DNA of 64,000 nt from Faucicola osloensis_B (GTDB taxonomy: Bacteria; Pseudomonadota; Gammaproteobacteria; Pseudomonadales; Moraxellaceae): contig CAXORL010000002.1 of NCBI GenBank assembly GCA_964211495.1, positions 248,001 through 312,000 of the forward strand. Reading direction: 5' to 3'. Positions 42,793 through 52,056 of this stretch are shown here, in pieces; position 1 is the first letter of the stretch, and the number at the start of each line of letters is the position of its first letter. The position numbers and the translations under genes were made by a program. The notes beneath the pieces are model-generated. The model made no database searches. It worked only from the letters and a program-made list of their open reading frames with translations, and was not told the DNA's origin.

Positions 42793-42824
42793 AAAAAAAG
42801 CTACCCTCGTTGGTAGCTTTTTTT
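42793..42824 (+). terminator. Terminator after ompA
   Basis: AAAAAAAGCTACC and GGTAGCTTTTTTT form a stem with a 6-base loop and a long T-run, 14 bases after the stop. Confidence 0.92.
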
Positions 42825-42945
42825 ATTTTTATTATCCCCTATAAACTCAACTTAGATAAATTTAATCTATTTTTAACGATAAGATGTTATACTACCGCGT
42901 GTTTTAATTTCCCTTCCTAGCCGAATTTTCAAGAGCTATTTTTTT

Positions 42946-44784
42946 ATGTCAGATTCAATCAAAAATCTTCGCAATATTGCGATTATTGCTCACGTTGACC
43001 ATGGTAAAACTACTCTAGTCGATAAACTGTTACAACAATCAGGTACTTTTGGTGAGCGTGCCGCAGAAGTTGAACGCGTCATGGACTCTAACGCATTAGA
43101 GCAAGAGCGTGGTATTACCATTTTAGCCAAAAATACGGCGATCAAATGGACCAATCCTAAAGACGGCGTTGAATACCGTATTAACATCGTCGACACCCCC
43201 GGTCACGCCGACTTCGGTGGTGAAGTTGAACGTGTGATGTCGATGGTTGACTGTGTGTTGTTATTAGTTGATGCCGTTGATGGTCCTATGCCACAAACCC
43301 GTTTTGTGACCTCAAAAGCGTTTGCCCGTGGCTTAAAGCCAATCGTGGTGATTAATAAAATTGACAAACCAAGTGCACGTCCAGACTGGGTCATGGATCA
43401 GGTGTTTGACTTGTTTGATAATTTGGGTGCGACAGATGAGCAGCTAGATTTTCCAATCGTTTATACCTCTGCCATGAATGGTATTGCAGGGTTAGCGCCT
43501 GACGAGCTTGCAGAAGATATGCAGCCATTGTTTGAAACCATTGTAAATGTCGTTGAGCCACCACAGGTGGATACGGACGGTCCATTCCGTATGCAGATTT
43601 CAAGCCTTGATTATGATAACTTTAAAGGTTTGATTGGTATCGGTCGTATTCAGCGTGGGTCGGTTAAAACCAATACGCCTGTAACGATTGTTGATAAAGA
43701 AGGTAATAAACGTAACGGACGTATCCTACAAATCATGGGTTACCATGGTCTTGACCGTATCGAAGTACCTATGGCGCAGGCCGGTGATATCGTCTGTATC
43801 ACGGGTATCGATGCGCTAAATATTTCTGATACTATCTGTGATCCACAAAACGTAGAAGCCTTACCAGCGCTAAGTGTCGATGAGCCAACAGTATCGATGA
43901 CTTTCCAAGTGAACAACTCACCATTTGCGGGTAAAGAAGGTAAATTCGTGACGTCGCGCAATATTCGTGAGCGCCTAGAACGTGAGTTAATTCATAACGT
44001 GGCACTTCGCGTGGAAGATACCGACAGTCCTGATAAATTTAAAGTATCAGGTCGTGGGGAACTTCATTTATCTGTATTGATTGAGAATATGCGCCGTGAA
44101 GGTTTTGAGCTGGGTGTGTCACGTCCAGAAGTAATTGTTCGTGAAATCGAGGGTGAGAAACAAGAGCCGTTTGAAAATGTGATTTTTGATGTTGAAGAAC
44201 AGCATCAAGGTGCGGTAATGGAGCAAATGGGCTACCGTAAAGGCGAATTGACCAATATGGAAGTTGACGGCAAAGGTCGTATCCGTATTGAAGCGGTGGT
44301 ACCGTCACGTGGTTTGATCGGTTTTCGCTCTGAGTTCTTAACCATTACCTCAGGTACCGGTATCATGACCTCAAGTTTCTCACATTATGGTCCTGTGAAA
44401 ACAGGCGATGTGGCAAAACGCCAAAATGGGGTATTGATTTCTATGGTGAATGGTACTGTATTGGGCTATGCGCTATTTAACCTTCAAGAACGCGGTCGTA
44501 TGTTTGTATCACCACAAACTGAAGTATATGAAGGCATGATTGTCGGTCAAAACTCACGTAGCGATGACATGGTAGTCAATCCAACCAAAGCAAAACAGTT
44601 GACGAACGTGCGCGCCAGTGGTACCGATGATGCGATTATTTTAACGCCGCCAATCATTTTTACCCTTGAACAAGCGCTTGAATTTATTGAAGATGATGAG
44701 CTGGTTGAGGTGACACCAAAATCAATTCGTCTACGCAAAAAATACTTGACTGAAAATGAGCGTAAACGTAACGGTCGTAAATAA
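42946..44784 (+). CDS. typA: Ribosome-associated GTPase TypA/BipA
   Basis: Translational GTPase involved in 50S assembly at low temperature and stress responses. The 612-residue protein has the P-loop AHVDHGKTTLVDKLL near residue 15, DTPGHADFGGEVERV near 82, NKIDKPSARPDWV near 136, and the BipA-specific C-terminal domain (GYRKGELTNMEVDGKGR, PSRGLIGFRSEFLT and the basic end KKYLTENERKRNGRK). AAGAGCT precedes the ATG weakly. It is monocistronic between two strong terminators. Confidence 0.97.
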   Translation: MSDSIKNLRNIAIIAHVDHGKTTLVDKLLQQSGTFGERAAEVERVMDSNALEQERGITILAKNTAIKWTNPKDGVEYRINIVDTPGHADFGGEVERVMSMVDCVLLLVDAVDGPMPQTRFVTSKAFARGLKPIVVINKIDKPSARPDWVMDQVFDLFDNLGATDEQLDFPIVYTSAMNGIAGLAPDELAEDMQPLFETIVNVVEPPQVDTDGPFRMQISSLDYDNFKGLIGIGRIQRGSVKTNTPVTIVDKEGNKRNGRILQIMGYHGLDRIEVPMAQAGDIVCITGIDALNISDTICDPQNVEALPALSVDEPTVSMTFQVNNSPFAGKEGKFVTSRNIRERLERELIHNVALRVEDTDSPDKFKVSGRGELHLSVLIENMRREGFELGVSRPEVIVREIEGEKQEPFENVIFDVEEQHQGAVMEQMGYRKGELTNMEVDGKGRIRIEAVVPSRGLIGFRSEFLTITSGTGIMTSSFSHYGPVKTGDVAKRQNGVLISMVNGTVLGYALFNLQERGRMFVSPQTEVYEGMIVGQNSRSDDMVVNPTKAKQLTNVRASGTDDAIILTPPIIFTLEQALEFIEDDELVEVTPKSIRLRKKYLTENERKRNGRK

Positions 44785-44833
44785 TAGCAGGTTTACGCCA
44801 TAAGACTTGCGAAAAAGCCCAACATTTATTTAT

Positions 44834-44863
44834 AAAAAGCTTGTACCTGTTACAAGCTTTTTT
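44834..44863 (+). terminator. Terminator after typA
   Basis: AAAAAGCTTGTA/TACAAGCTTTTT stem, 5-base loop and T-run, 50 bases after the stop. Confidence 0.9.
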
Positions 44864-44978
44864 AATTTAATCTACACAATGTAAAAGTAAAAGTTTAAAA
44901 TTTTACACAATTCCTTATGATGATAAGGGCTTTTTAGTCAACGATAGTAGCAATTATTTTGAAAGTAGGAGAAGTAAT

Positions 44979-45410
44979 ATGAGTATGATGTCAGAATTTA
45001 AAGAGTTTGCTCTCAAAGGCAATGTGATGGATTTGGCAGTGGGTGTCATCATCGGCGGCGCATTTGGTAAAATCACGACGTCATTGGTAGAAGATATTAT
45101 TATGCCGATTATCTCTGCGATTATGGGCGGCAGAATCGACTTTACCAATATGTTCGTGGTATTAGGTGATGTACCTGCAGGCACCGCTATGACGTATGAT
45201 GCACTGAAAAAAGCGGGCGTGCCTGTGTTTGCTTATGGTAATTTTGTCACCATCTTAATCAACTTTATTATTTTGGCATTTATTATCTTTATGTTGGTGA
45301 AAGCCATGAACCGCCTACGCCGTCAAAGCGAAGCGCAAGAAGCTGCTGCACCAGAACCTTCAGAAGAAGTACTATTGCTGCGTGAAATCAGCAGTAAATT
45401 AAGCAAATAA
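44979..45410 (+). CDS. mscL: Large-conductance mechanosensitive channel
   Basis: Homopentameric inner-membrane valve opened by membrane tension in hypo-osmotic shock. The 143-residue protein starts with the amphipathic MSMMSEFKEFALKGNVMDLAVGVIIGGAFGKI segment, the first transmembrane helix and its gate (residues 16-34), a periplasmic loop and a second helix FVTILINFIILAFIIFMLVKAMN (near 89-111). The charged C-terminal bundle ends EEVLLLREISSKLSK. AGTAGGAGAAGT precedes the ATG. It is a stand-alone gene with a terminator. Confidence 0.97.
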   Translation: MSMMSEFKEFALKGNVMDLAVGVIIGGAFGKITTSLVEDIIMPIISAIMGGRIDFTNMFVVLGDVPAGTAMTYDALKKAGVPVFAYGNFVTILINFIILAFIIFMLVKAMNRLRRQSEAQEAAAPEPSEEVLLLREISSKLSK

Positions 45411-45466
45411 CGGTTTGTGCCCACGCTGATAGGTTAAAATTTCAGCCCATGTTATTTATAAATGAA

Positions 45467-45497
45467 AAAAAGCCTCCATGATAACTGGGGGCTTTTT
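45467..45497 (+). terminator. Terminator after mscL
   Basis: AAAAAGCCTCCA pairs with TGGGGGCTTTTT (one G-T pair), 7-base loop, followed by T-rich DNA. Confidence 0.82.
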
Positions 45498-45565
45498 ATT
45501 GATTGCTAGTCAATCTACCTTTTTTATCTATACATATTCATCAGCTAACGACAGTAAGGCAAGTT

Positions 45566-46915
45566 ATGACAAAGCAGGTAATCGTGCTTGGTGCAGGGGT
45601 GGTGGGTGTCACTACTGCTTGGCAGCTTCGACAAGCAGGGTTTGAGGTAACGGTAATCGAGCGTGAAAGTAGCGCGGCATTGTCAACATCGTTTGCCAAT
45701 GGTGGGCAAATATCTGTGTCACATGCTACGCCTTGGGCAAATCCTGATACACCCTATAAAGCGCTAAAATGGTTATTTCGAGAAGATGCGCCATTGTTGT
45801 TTCGCTGGCGTCGGTTGTTGGGTTTGCCGGGCAACGCGGGACAAGATACAGCCCCCGATATGGCGCTGTGGCGATGGGGTTGGCAGTTTTTGCAGCAGTG
45901 CAATGCGAAAAGTGCCGATGCTAATTTGGTGCAGATGGTCAATTTAGGATTATACTCTCGGCAAGTACTGGGGGAGGTTAGGGCGCAAACAGGCATTGAT
46001 TATGATTGTTTGACACGCGGTATTATGCATTTTTATACCGATCATGCTGAGTTTCAGGCAGCGATAGCACCCACTAAACGGATGCAGCAATTGGGTTGTG
46101 ATCGGCAAGTGATTAGTGTGGATAAAGCGATACAATTAGAGCCTGCGTTAACTGGTATTGGCAAAGAATTGGTTGGGGCGACTTATACCGCACTTGATGA
46201 ATCAGGGGATGCCCAAAAATTCACTCATCGCTTGGCCGCACTTTGTCAACAGCAAGGGGTAACATTTTTATTTAATACTGCCATCAAACGACTTGTTTAT
46301 CATAACCAACACATTGACGGTGTGGAAGTAACATCCGTTGATAGCAAAGATAATGCTGCTTTGCCAGCGCAATCACAAATACTGTCCGCGGATGCGTATG
46401 TACTGGCGTTAGGGAGTTATAGTCCTGCGTTAGTCAAAGAGTTGGGTATCAATCTACCCATCTATCCTGCCAAAGGCTATTCAGCCACGTACCCCGTGTT
46501 GCGACCCGATGAGACACCTTATGTCAGCTTGATTGATGATGAATTTAAACTGGTATACTCGCGCTTAGGCGATCGCTTGCGAGTAGCTGGAACGGCTGAA
46601 TTTAACGGCTTTAACCTTGAGCTTAATCCCGTTCGTTGCCAAGCGATTACGCGGCGGGTGAGAGAGGTGTTTGGGGATGCGGTAGATTTGACCCAGCCAA
46701 ATTATTGGACAGGGCTGCGACCGATGACACCGTCAAATGTGCCGATCATCGGTCGCGCGGTCAATCGTCAAGGACGTATTGATAATTTGTATCTCAACAC
46801 CGGACATGGCACTTTGGGCTGGACGCACTCGAACGGCTCAGCAAAAGCGATGGCTGATATCATGCAAGGGCGTCAGCCACCAGTAAATTTTAACTTTCTG
46901 GGGTTACAGGATTAA
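45566..46915 (+). CDS. D-amino acid dehydrogenase, DadA type
   Basis: FAD enzyme that oxidatively deaminates D-amino acids to 2-oxoacids, in the membrane-linked DadA family. The 449-residue protein begins with the nucleotide-binding motif VIVLGAGVVGVTTAWQL and continues with SFANGGQISVSHATPWANP near 46-64, the catalytic-domain AKGYSATYPV near 335-344 and GLRPMTPSNVPIIGR near 399-413, then the closing GHGTLGWTHSNGSAK near 424. ATG 45566 is preceded by AGTAAGG; a longer frame upstream lies in the mscL spacer and is ignored. No alr or dadX gene adjoins. Its end overlaps the convergent phoR end by 26 bases. Confidence 0.9.
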   Translation: MTKQVIVLGAGVVGVTTAWQLRQAGFEVTVIERESSAALSTSFANGGQISVSHATPWANPDTPYKALKWLFREDAPLLFRWRRLLGLPGNAGQDTAPDMALWRWGWQFLQQCNAKSADANLVQMVNLGLYSRQVLGEVRAQTGIDYDCLTRGIMHFYTDHAEFQAAIAPTKRMQQLGCDRQVISVDKAIQLEPALTGIGKELVGATYTALDESGDAQKFTHRLAALCQQQGVTFLFNTAIKRLVYHNQHIDGVEVTSVDSKDNAALPAQSQILSADAYVLALGSYSPALVKELGINLPIYPAKGYSATYPVLRPDETPYVSLIDDEFKLVYSRLGDRLRVAGTAEFNGFNLELNPVRCQAITRRVREVFGDAVDLTQPNYWTGLRPMTPSNVPIIGRAVNRQGRIDNLYLNTGHGTLGWTHSNGSAKAMADIMQGRQPPVNFNFLGLQD

Positions 46916-48218
46916 GGGATTGGGTTGGAATACTGGCAGATTTTGGAAAGGTCACAGTGAAGGTCGAGCCTTTGCCAACCGTGGATGTGATATCCAAGGT
47001 GGCGTGATGTTGATACAAGACATGTTTGACAATTGCTAGCCCCAAACCGGTACCCCCTGTCTCACGGCTTCGACCCGTGTCCACGCGGTAAAAACGCTCG
47101 GTTAAGCGCTGAATATGGCGCTGCTCGATACCAATGCCATTGTCGGTCACGCTAAAACATACCCCCGCGTCACACTCATGCCAGCTAATGCTAATCTCAC
47201 CACCTTTTGGGGTGTATTTCATGGCATTGGTAATCAGGTTACTAAGTGCACTTCGCAGATAATCTTCATAACCCAAAATATGTAACGTGCTGTCGATATG
47301 CAAGTGAATCATATGGTCGTATGACTTGTTGTACATCTGCGCATCGTCAAACAATTGCATCAGCATTTTGGGAATGTCGATGTCTTTGGGCTCAGTGGGC
47401 TTTTCATCGTTTTCTAGTCGAGATAATAATAGTAAGTCATTGATGATGTTATTCATGCGCTGACTTTGCTGCATCATCTGAGTAAACGCGCGAGCAATAC
47501 GCGGATCTAAATCAGGCTGTTCACTCAAAGTCTCCACATACCCCATGATGACGGTAAGCGGCGTGCGCAGTTCATGCGAAACATTTGCCACAAAGTCTTT
47601 TCGCATCTGTTCTAAGTGCTGAAAACGGGTGACATCATAAATCAACAGTAATTTTTCTTGCCCAAATTTGGTAATCTTGCACTGCACATAGCGCTCGATA
47701 TTAGATGGGCTATGGATACGTACACCATCGGGATAGTCTTCAATGTGGTGATAATATTGATGAAAAAGCGGGTTGCGAATAATAGTCAACACATTGCGAC
47801 CTTGGTCGGGCGCTTTAAAATGAAAAAGTCGCTCGGCAGAGTTGTTCCACCATTCGATACAGTCGTTTTTATCAATCAGCATAATCGAGTCTTGCAATGC
47901 GCTCAGCGAGTCACGCACTTTTTGCACCAGCGAAACGGTTTGCTGATGCGCCAATTTCTCTTGGCGATTGACTTGGTAGATATTACTGGCAATGACATTA
48001 AGGTTGGGCTCAAATGCAGGCGGCGGCTCATCGGGATTTTTGTTATACCACGCCTTGAAGCGTTGTATCGACCATAAAAAATATAGCTGATACAGGCAAA
48101 GCCCTATCGCCAGTCCCCAACCCCAAAACCCTAATAACCCGCCAATCAACAGCCCGGCAACCCCAGCTGTCACCACGGGTGAAATGCTCGCCCACATATT
48201 AATTTTTCTAGCATCCAT
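46890..48218 (-). CDS. phoR: Phosphate-regulon sensor histidine kinase PhoR
   Basis: Membrane histidine kinase that phosphorylates PhoB in phosphate limitation. The 442-residue protein has two N-terminal membrane helices (near 14-50), a linker and PAS domain (about 95-195), the phosphoacceptor His215 in FVANVSHELRTPLTVIMGY, and the ATPase domain with NLITNAMKYTPKGG near 333, VTDNGIGI near 364 and GGTGLGLAIVKHV near 400. It lacks a large periplasmic sensor, as usual for PhoR. It follows phoB by 69 bases. A second ATG at 48197 is an alternative start. Confidence 0.93.
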   Translation of the reverse strand: MDARKINMWASISPVVTAGVAGLLIGGLLGFWGWGLAIGLCLYQLYFLWSIQRFKAWYNKNPDEPPPAFEPNLNVIASNIYQVNRQEKLAHQQTVSLVQKVRDSLSALQDSIMLIDKNDCIEWWNNSAERLFHFKAPDQGRNVLTIIRNPLFHQYYHHIEDYPDGVRIHSPSNIERYVQCKITKFGQEKLLLIYDVTRFQHLEQMRKDFVANVSHELRTPLTVIMGYVETLSEQPDLDPRIARAFTQMMQQSQRMNNIINDLLLLSRLENDEKPTEPKDIDIPKMLMQLFDDAQMYNKSYDHMIHLHIDSTLHILGYEDYLRSALSNLITNAMKYTPKGGEISISWHECDAGVCFSVTDNGIGIEQRHIQRLTERFYRVDTGRSRETGGTGLGLAIVKHVLYQHHATLDITSTVGKGSTFTVTFPKSASIPTQSLNPVTPES

Positions 48219-48287
48219 TGAGAAAGCTTACTATAGCGAAGTTGGGATAAGTTGGCAAAAATTTCAATGCGATTAATCAGGCTATTG

Positions 48288-48986
48288 TTAGTCGATTTTA
48301 TTAGAAAAGCGATAGCCTGTGCCACGTACAGTTTGGATATAGTCCGCAAACCCAAATGGCTCAAGCACTTTACGCAGGCGGCGGATATGCACGTCAATGG
48401 TACGATCTTCAACATATACATTGCCGCCCCACACTTGATCAAGTAGCTGGGTGCGGGTATAAGCCCGCTCGGGATGACTCATAAAGAAAGCAAGGAGCCG
48501 ATACTCTGTCGGTCCGATATCTACCGCTTTGTTATTGGCACTCACACGCTGACTGGCAGGGTCTAGCGACAAGCCGCCTACGTCAATGGGTTTTTCGCCT
48601 GACAATGCGCTACTACGGCGTAATACCGCTTTGATACGGGAAACCAATTCACGGGTGGAAAACGGCTTGGTGATATAGTCATCTGCCCCAGCGTCAAGTC
48701 CTTGAACTTTGTTGTCCTCTTCGCCTTTGGCGGTGAGCATGATGATAGGAATTTCAGAGAGCATTTCATCTTTTTTCAGGCGGCGGCATAAATCAATGCC
48801 TGATAGCCCATTGGGTAGCATCCAATCTAATAAGATGAGGTTAGGGCGATGATCGACCACCAAATGATGGGCTTGAGAGACTTCTGAGGCTTGCAAACAA
48901 TCAAATCCTGCCATCTCTAATGTGGTCACGATCATTTCTCGAATGGCTGGCTCATCTTCCACCACCAAAATAGTTTCATTTTTCAT
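48288..48986 (-). CDS. phoB: Phosphate-regulon response regulator PhoB
   Basis: OmpR-family transcription factor activating Pho-regulon promoters when phosphorylated at Asp54. The 232-residue protein has a receiver domain (VVEDEPAIREM, LLDWMLPN at 53-60, the conserved Lys of YITKPFS near 105) and a winged-helix DNA-binding domain (LLAFFMSHPERAYTRTQLLDQVWGGNVYVEDRTIDVHIRRLRKVL). ATG 48986 is chosen since an upstream start at 49013 adds nine residues unlike PhoB. A Pho box lies about 90 bases upstream, so the gene is probably autoregulated. Operon with phoR. Confidence 0.95.
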   Translation of the reverse strand: MKNETILVVEDEPAIREMIVTTLEMAGFDCLQASEVSQAHHLVVDHRPNLILLDWMLPNGLSGIDLCRRLKKDEMLSEIPIIMLTAKGEEDNKVQGLDAGADDYITKPFSTRELVSRIKAVLRRSSALSGEKPIDVGGLSLDPASQRVSANNKAVDIGPTEYRLLAFFMSHPERAYTRTQLLDQVWGGNVYVEDRTIDVHIRRLRKVLEPFGFADYIQTVRGTGYRFSNKID

Positions 48987-49074
48987 AAATTTCTCAAGCG
49001 ATAAAGTAGGCAACTGTTTGTCAAAATAATTTTATGACAACAATATTACAATGCCCATATTACAACTTCAGAAT

Positions 49075-49092
49075 ATGACAAAAAAATGACAA
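49075..49092 (-). promoter_or_regulatory. Pho box upstream of phoB
   Basis: On the minus strand two perfect TTGTCAT repeats, spaced by TTTT, form an 18-base element matching the Pho-box consensus (direct CTGTCAT repeats, 11-base period). It lies about 90 bases before the phoB start. A third half-site (ATGACAA on the + strand, 49034-49040) lies closer to the gene. Confidence 0.7.
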
Positions 49093-49175
49093 CGATAAGT
49101 TTTTATGGCTTTTATTTGTGGTGTTGTAAAAAATTCGGCGTTTCACTCAATTTTTATTACCTAATACAGGTCGCA

Positions 49176-49628
49176 TCATAGTTCAAAAATAAAATTTATC
49201 GGACCATCATTGCAACTGCTGACTTGCATGTCTGCGCCAAATTCGCCTGTCTGCACAGTTGCATATTGCGTCTTGGCATACGCTACTATCTGGGCAAACA
49301 AAACTTTGGCAGTGTCGGGCGCCATCGCGGGCTTAAAATCAGGGCGTCTACCCGATTGGGTATTGGCAAGGAGGGTAAACTGCGACACTAACAGTAAGCC
49401 GCCATTAACCTCTTGCACATTTTTGTCCATTTTGCCTAGCTCATTTTCAAATACGCGATAGGTGAGTATTTTATCAATCATTTTTTGCCCCATCGCAAGC
49501 GTATCATCATGCCCAAGTCCAAGGTAGACCAGTACGCCGTGTGCAATCTCGCCGACGATTTGTTGTGGGTGAGGCGCTTGGCCAACTGCTACTTTGGCAA
49601 ATTTCACCCGTTGTAGTACTGCTTTCAT
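49176..49628 (-). CDS. dtd: D-aminoacyl-tRNA deacylase
   Basis: Trans-editing enzyme that hydrolyses D-amino acids mischarged onto tRNA. The 150-residue protein carries the Dtd signatures: MKAVLQRVKFAKVAV at the N terminus, VYLGLGHDD near 31-39, the catalytic LVSQFTLLANTQSGRRPDF near 75-93, and the cross-subunit Gly-Pro motif in NDGPINFIFEL at the C terminus (usually GPVTF). Dtd is a chirality filter that acts with the D-amino acid metabolism enzymes; DadA is encoded a few kilobases away, but I see no operon link. Divergent from psd. Confidence 0.95.
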   Translation of the reverse strand: MKAVLQRVKFAKVAVGQAPHPQQIVGEIAHGVLVYLGLGHDDTLAMGQKMIDKILTYRVFENELGKMDKNVQEVNGGLLLVSQFTLLANTQSGRRPDFKPAMAPDTAKVLFAQIVAYAKTQYATVQTGEFGADMQVSSCNDGPINFIFEL

Positions 49629-49779
49629 GATTTTTCCTATCCGTCAGTTTGAGCGTAAGCAGCTTGACTTAAAAGCTAGCTTGCCGCTTAACTCGTAGCC
49701 CAGTGTTTAATATACCGTGATTCTAAGGGGGATTTTGATTATAATAAGCCAACTTTAAAATGCCAATCTCGAGTAACTT

Positions 49780-50613
49780 ATGACCTTGTTTACGACGTTA
49801 CAATCGCTTGTCCCACAACAAAAAATCAGTGAAATCGCAGGTCGTCTTGCCCAAAGCCGTCATCCGATGGTGAAAAAAACCTTTATTCGTACCTTCGCTT
49901 CGGTGTATGGCATCAAGCTAGAGGAATATGCGCGCGGTAGTTTTTCTCAGTATGACAGTTTTAATGATTTTTTTACCCGTGAGCTCAAAGATGGCGCGCG
50001 TAAGATTGATGATGACCCAGATGCACTGATTTGTCCTGCAGATGGCATGATATCGCAATTGGGGCAAATCGATAAAGACCAAATCCTGCAAGCCAAAGGC
50101 AAATCGTATGAAGTTGGGCAATTGCTCGCGGATTATGAACTTGGCAAAGCCATGCAAGAGGGTAGTTTTGTCACCGTGTATTTGGCACCGACCAATTATC
50201 ACCGCGTGCATATGCCGTTTGACGGTACTTTGGTAGAAACCATCTATGTGCCAGGACAGCTATTCTCGGTCAACAACGAGACCGCTGAAAACATTACCGA
50301 TTTGTTCGCCCGTAACGAGCGCTGCGTGTGTGTGTTTGATACCGAATTTGGTAAAGCTTGCGTTGTGCTAGTCGGGGCGATGATTGTAGCAGGAATTGAA
50401 ACAGTGGCCACAGGCAAAATCAAACGTAGCGATCGCGTGCAGCGTCAAACCCATCAGATGACATTGAAAAAAGGCGATGAGCTTGGGCGGTTTTATTTGG
50501 GCTCAACGGCGATTGTGGTATTACCAAAATCAGCAGGTATGGCTTGGGACGCAGGTCTTTATAATTCAGTGCCGGTGACAATGGGTCAACGTCTGGGTAC
50601 TTTTTTGCAGTAA
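49780..50613 (+). CDS. psd: Phosphatidylserine decarboxylase proenzyme
   Basis: Pyruvoyl-dependent inner-membrane enzyme that converts phosphatidylserine to phosphatidylethanolamine. The 277-residue proenzyme contains NDFFTRELKDGARKID near residue 66, the ICPADGMISQLGQI strand near 85, the YHRVHMPFDG motif near 144-153 with the catalytic His, and the self-cleavage site FYLGSTAIVVLP, where cleavage before Ser242 creates the pyruvoyl group. Length suits the short proteobacterial class. A TATAAT at 49740-49745 may be its -10 box. Confidence 0.95.
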   Translation: MTLFTTLQSLVPQQKISEIAGRLAQSRHPMVKKTFIRTFASVYGIKLEEYARGSFSQYDSFNDFFTRELKDGARKIDDDPDALICPADGMISQLGQIDKDQILQAKGKSYEVGQLLADYELGKAMQEGSFVTVYLAPTNYHRVHMPFDGTLVETIYVPGQLFSVNNETAENITDLFARNERCVCVFDTEFGKACVVLVGAMIVAGIETVATGKIKRSDRVQRQTHQMTLKKGDELGRFYLGSTAIVVLPKSAGMAWDAGLYNSVPVTMGQRLGTFLQ

Positions 50614-50635
50614 GCTGTCAAGTTATTTGTTAAAT

Positions 50636-50660
50636 AAAGGCAGCAAAGGCTGCCTTTTTT
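50636..50660 (+). terminator. Terminator after psd
   Basis: Nine-base perfect stem AAAGGCAGC/GCTGCCTTT with a 4-base loop and a following T-run, 22 bases after the stop. Confidence 0.9.
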
Positions 50661-50741
50661 ATGCTGTGTTTTAGCCAATCTGCGTGATTGATTGCTCACA
50701 TAAACTAAACGATAACGAAAAATATTTTAGTAAAATTTGTT

Positions 50742-50747
50742 TATAAT
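50742..50747 (+). promoter_or_regulatory. Putative -10 box of the MFS transporter gene
   Basis: Perfect TATAAT; no good -35 hexamer at the normal distance. It lies 65 bases before the chosen start. Confidence 0.4.
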
Positions 50748-50811
50748 AGCCGACTTATGATTTTTGCCTGTTTTTTTATTTAGACGCGCTTTTTTATTTA
50801 AATTGATCACT

Positions 50812-52053
50812 ATGAACCTACCGCCAACACCGCACCTTCAGCCAGCACACGACTTAGACTATCCGACAGTTTGGATTATGATTTTGGGGTTGATTATTGC
50901 TATCGGTCCGCTGTCGATTGATATGTATTTGCCGGCTTTGCCCAGTATGGCAAAAGATTTTGGTGTGGCAACGGCTTTTATGTCCAATTCGGTGCCTGCT
51001 TATTTTGTGGGATTGGTAGTCGGGCAGTTGTTTTATGGTCCGATTTCGGATCGGATTGGGCGCATCAAGCCCTTGTATGTGGGCATGGTACTGTATGTGA
51101 TTGCTTCGGTGATGTGCGCCACGACCACCAATGAATACGTGCTGTTTGTCTCACGAACGCTACAGGCGTTAGGCGCGTGTGTGGGAACAGTGGTATCGCG
51201 GGCGATGATTCGTGACCGCTTGCATCCCAAGCAAATGGCAAAGGCATTTTCGCTGATGGTGCTAGTGATGGGGATTGCGCCGATTTTGGCACCAAGCCTA
51301 GGGTCGTTGCTGTTAAAAGTCGCCAGTTGGCGGGTGATTTTTTGGTTTTTGGCAGGGTTTGGTATTTTAAATATCGTGCTGACCCGGCTGTTTTTGCATG
51401 AAACCTTGACCGATGAGTTTCGCAACAACCGTCCGATGAATGACGTGCTCAGCCAATACTGGGATTTGCTCAAAGACACCCAGTTTAATTATCCTGCGAT
51501 TGGCGCAGGGCTGCTGATGGGTTCGATGTTTGTGTATATCAGCGCGGCACCTGAGCTAATTATGGAAGGGTATGGGGTCACGCCGCAGCATTTTAGTTGG
51601 ATTTTTGGGATGAATGCGGCAGGTTTTATTGGGTTGACACAGGTCAACCAATGGCTGGTAAACCGTTATCGTCTAGTCAGCTTGCTGCGATTTGGCGCGG
51701 TGATGCAAGTGGTCGCGGCGGCGTGTTTGATGCTGCTAGGCTTAGTCTTTGGCACGCAAGCTTGGCTACCGTTGGTGCTCGCCAGTATTTTTTGTTGTAT
51801 TGCAGGGTTAGGACTCACTCAGCCCAATTCAGGTGCCATTGCTTTGGCATTTCAAAAACGCCGCGCTGGCATGGCGAGTGCCTTGCAAGGCTCACTCAAC
51901 TTTGTCGTCGGTATTTTTGGCGGCTTAGTATTAAATATCCTGCCCTTTAATCCCGTCGCCAAGCTAGGTATTACCATGTTTATGCTCATGACTATTGGCG
52001 CATTTTTGGTATTTCAAATCGACAAAAATCTCGATGTGGCGGATGTGGACTAA
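50812..52053 (+). CDS. Bcr/CflA-family MFS multidrug efflux transporter
   Basis: Twelve-helix drug:proton antiporter of the DHA1 Bcr/CflA group, 413 residues. The SIDMYLPALPSMAKDFGV motif follows helix 1 near residue 38; VGLVVGQLFYGPISDRIGRIKPLYVGM near 72-98 includes the MFS motif A (GPISDRIGR). The alternating hydrophobic helices fill the remaining length, and GLTQPNSGAIAL near 345 is typical of the group. ATG 50812 is used; the open frame upstream begins at a TTG and has no ribosome-binding site. Substrates cannot be predicted; family members export chloramphenicol, bicyclomycin or related compounds. Confidence 0.9.
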   Translation: MNLPPTPHLQPAHDLDYPTVWIMILGLIIAIGPLSIDMYLPALPSMAKDFGVATAFMSNSVPAYFVGLVVGQLFYGPISDRIGRIKPLYVGMVLYVIASVMCATTTNEYVLFVSRTLQALGACVGTVVSRAMIRDRLHPKQMAKAFSLMVLVMGIAPILAPSLGSLLLKVASWRVIFWFLAGFGILNIVLTRLFLHETLTDEFRNNRPMNDVLSQYWDLLKDTQFNYPAIGAGLLMGSMFVYISAAPELIMEGYGVTPQHFSWIFGMNAAGFIGLTQVNQWLVNRYRLVSLLRFGAVMQVVAAACLMLLGLVFGTQAWLPLVLASIFCCIAGLGLTQPNSGAIALAFQKRRAGMASALQGSLNFVVGIFGGLVLNILPFNPVAKLGITMFMLMTIGAFLVFQIDKNLDVADVD

Positions 52054-52056
52054 GGG

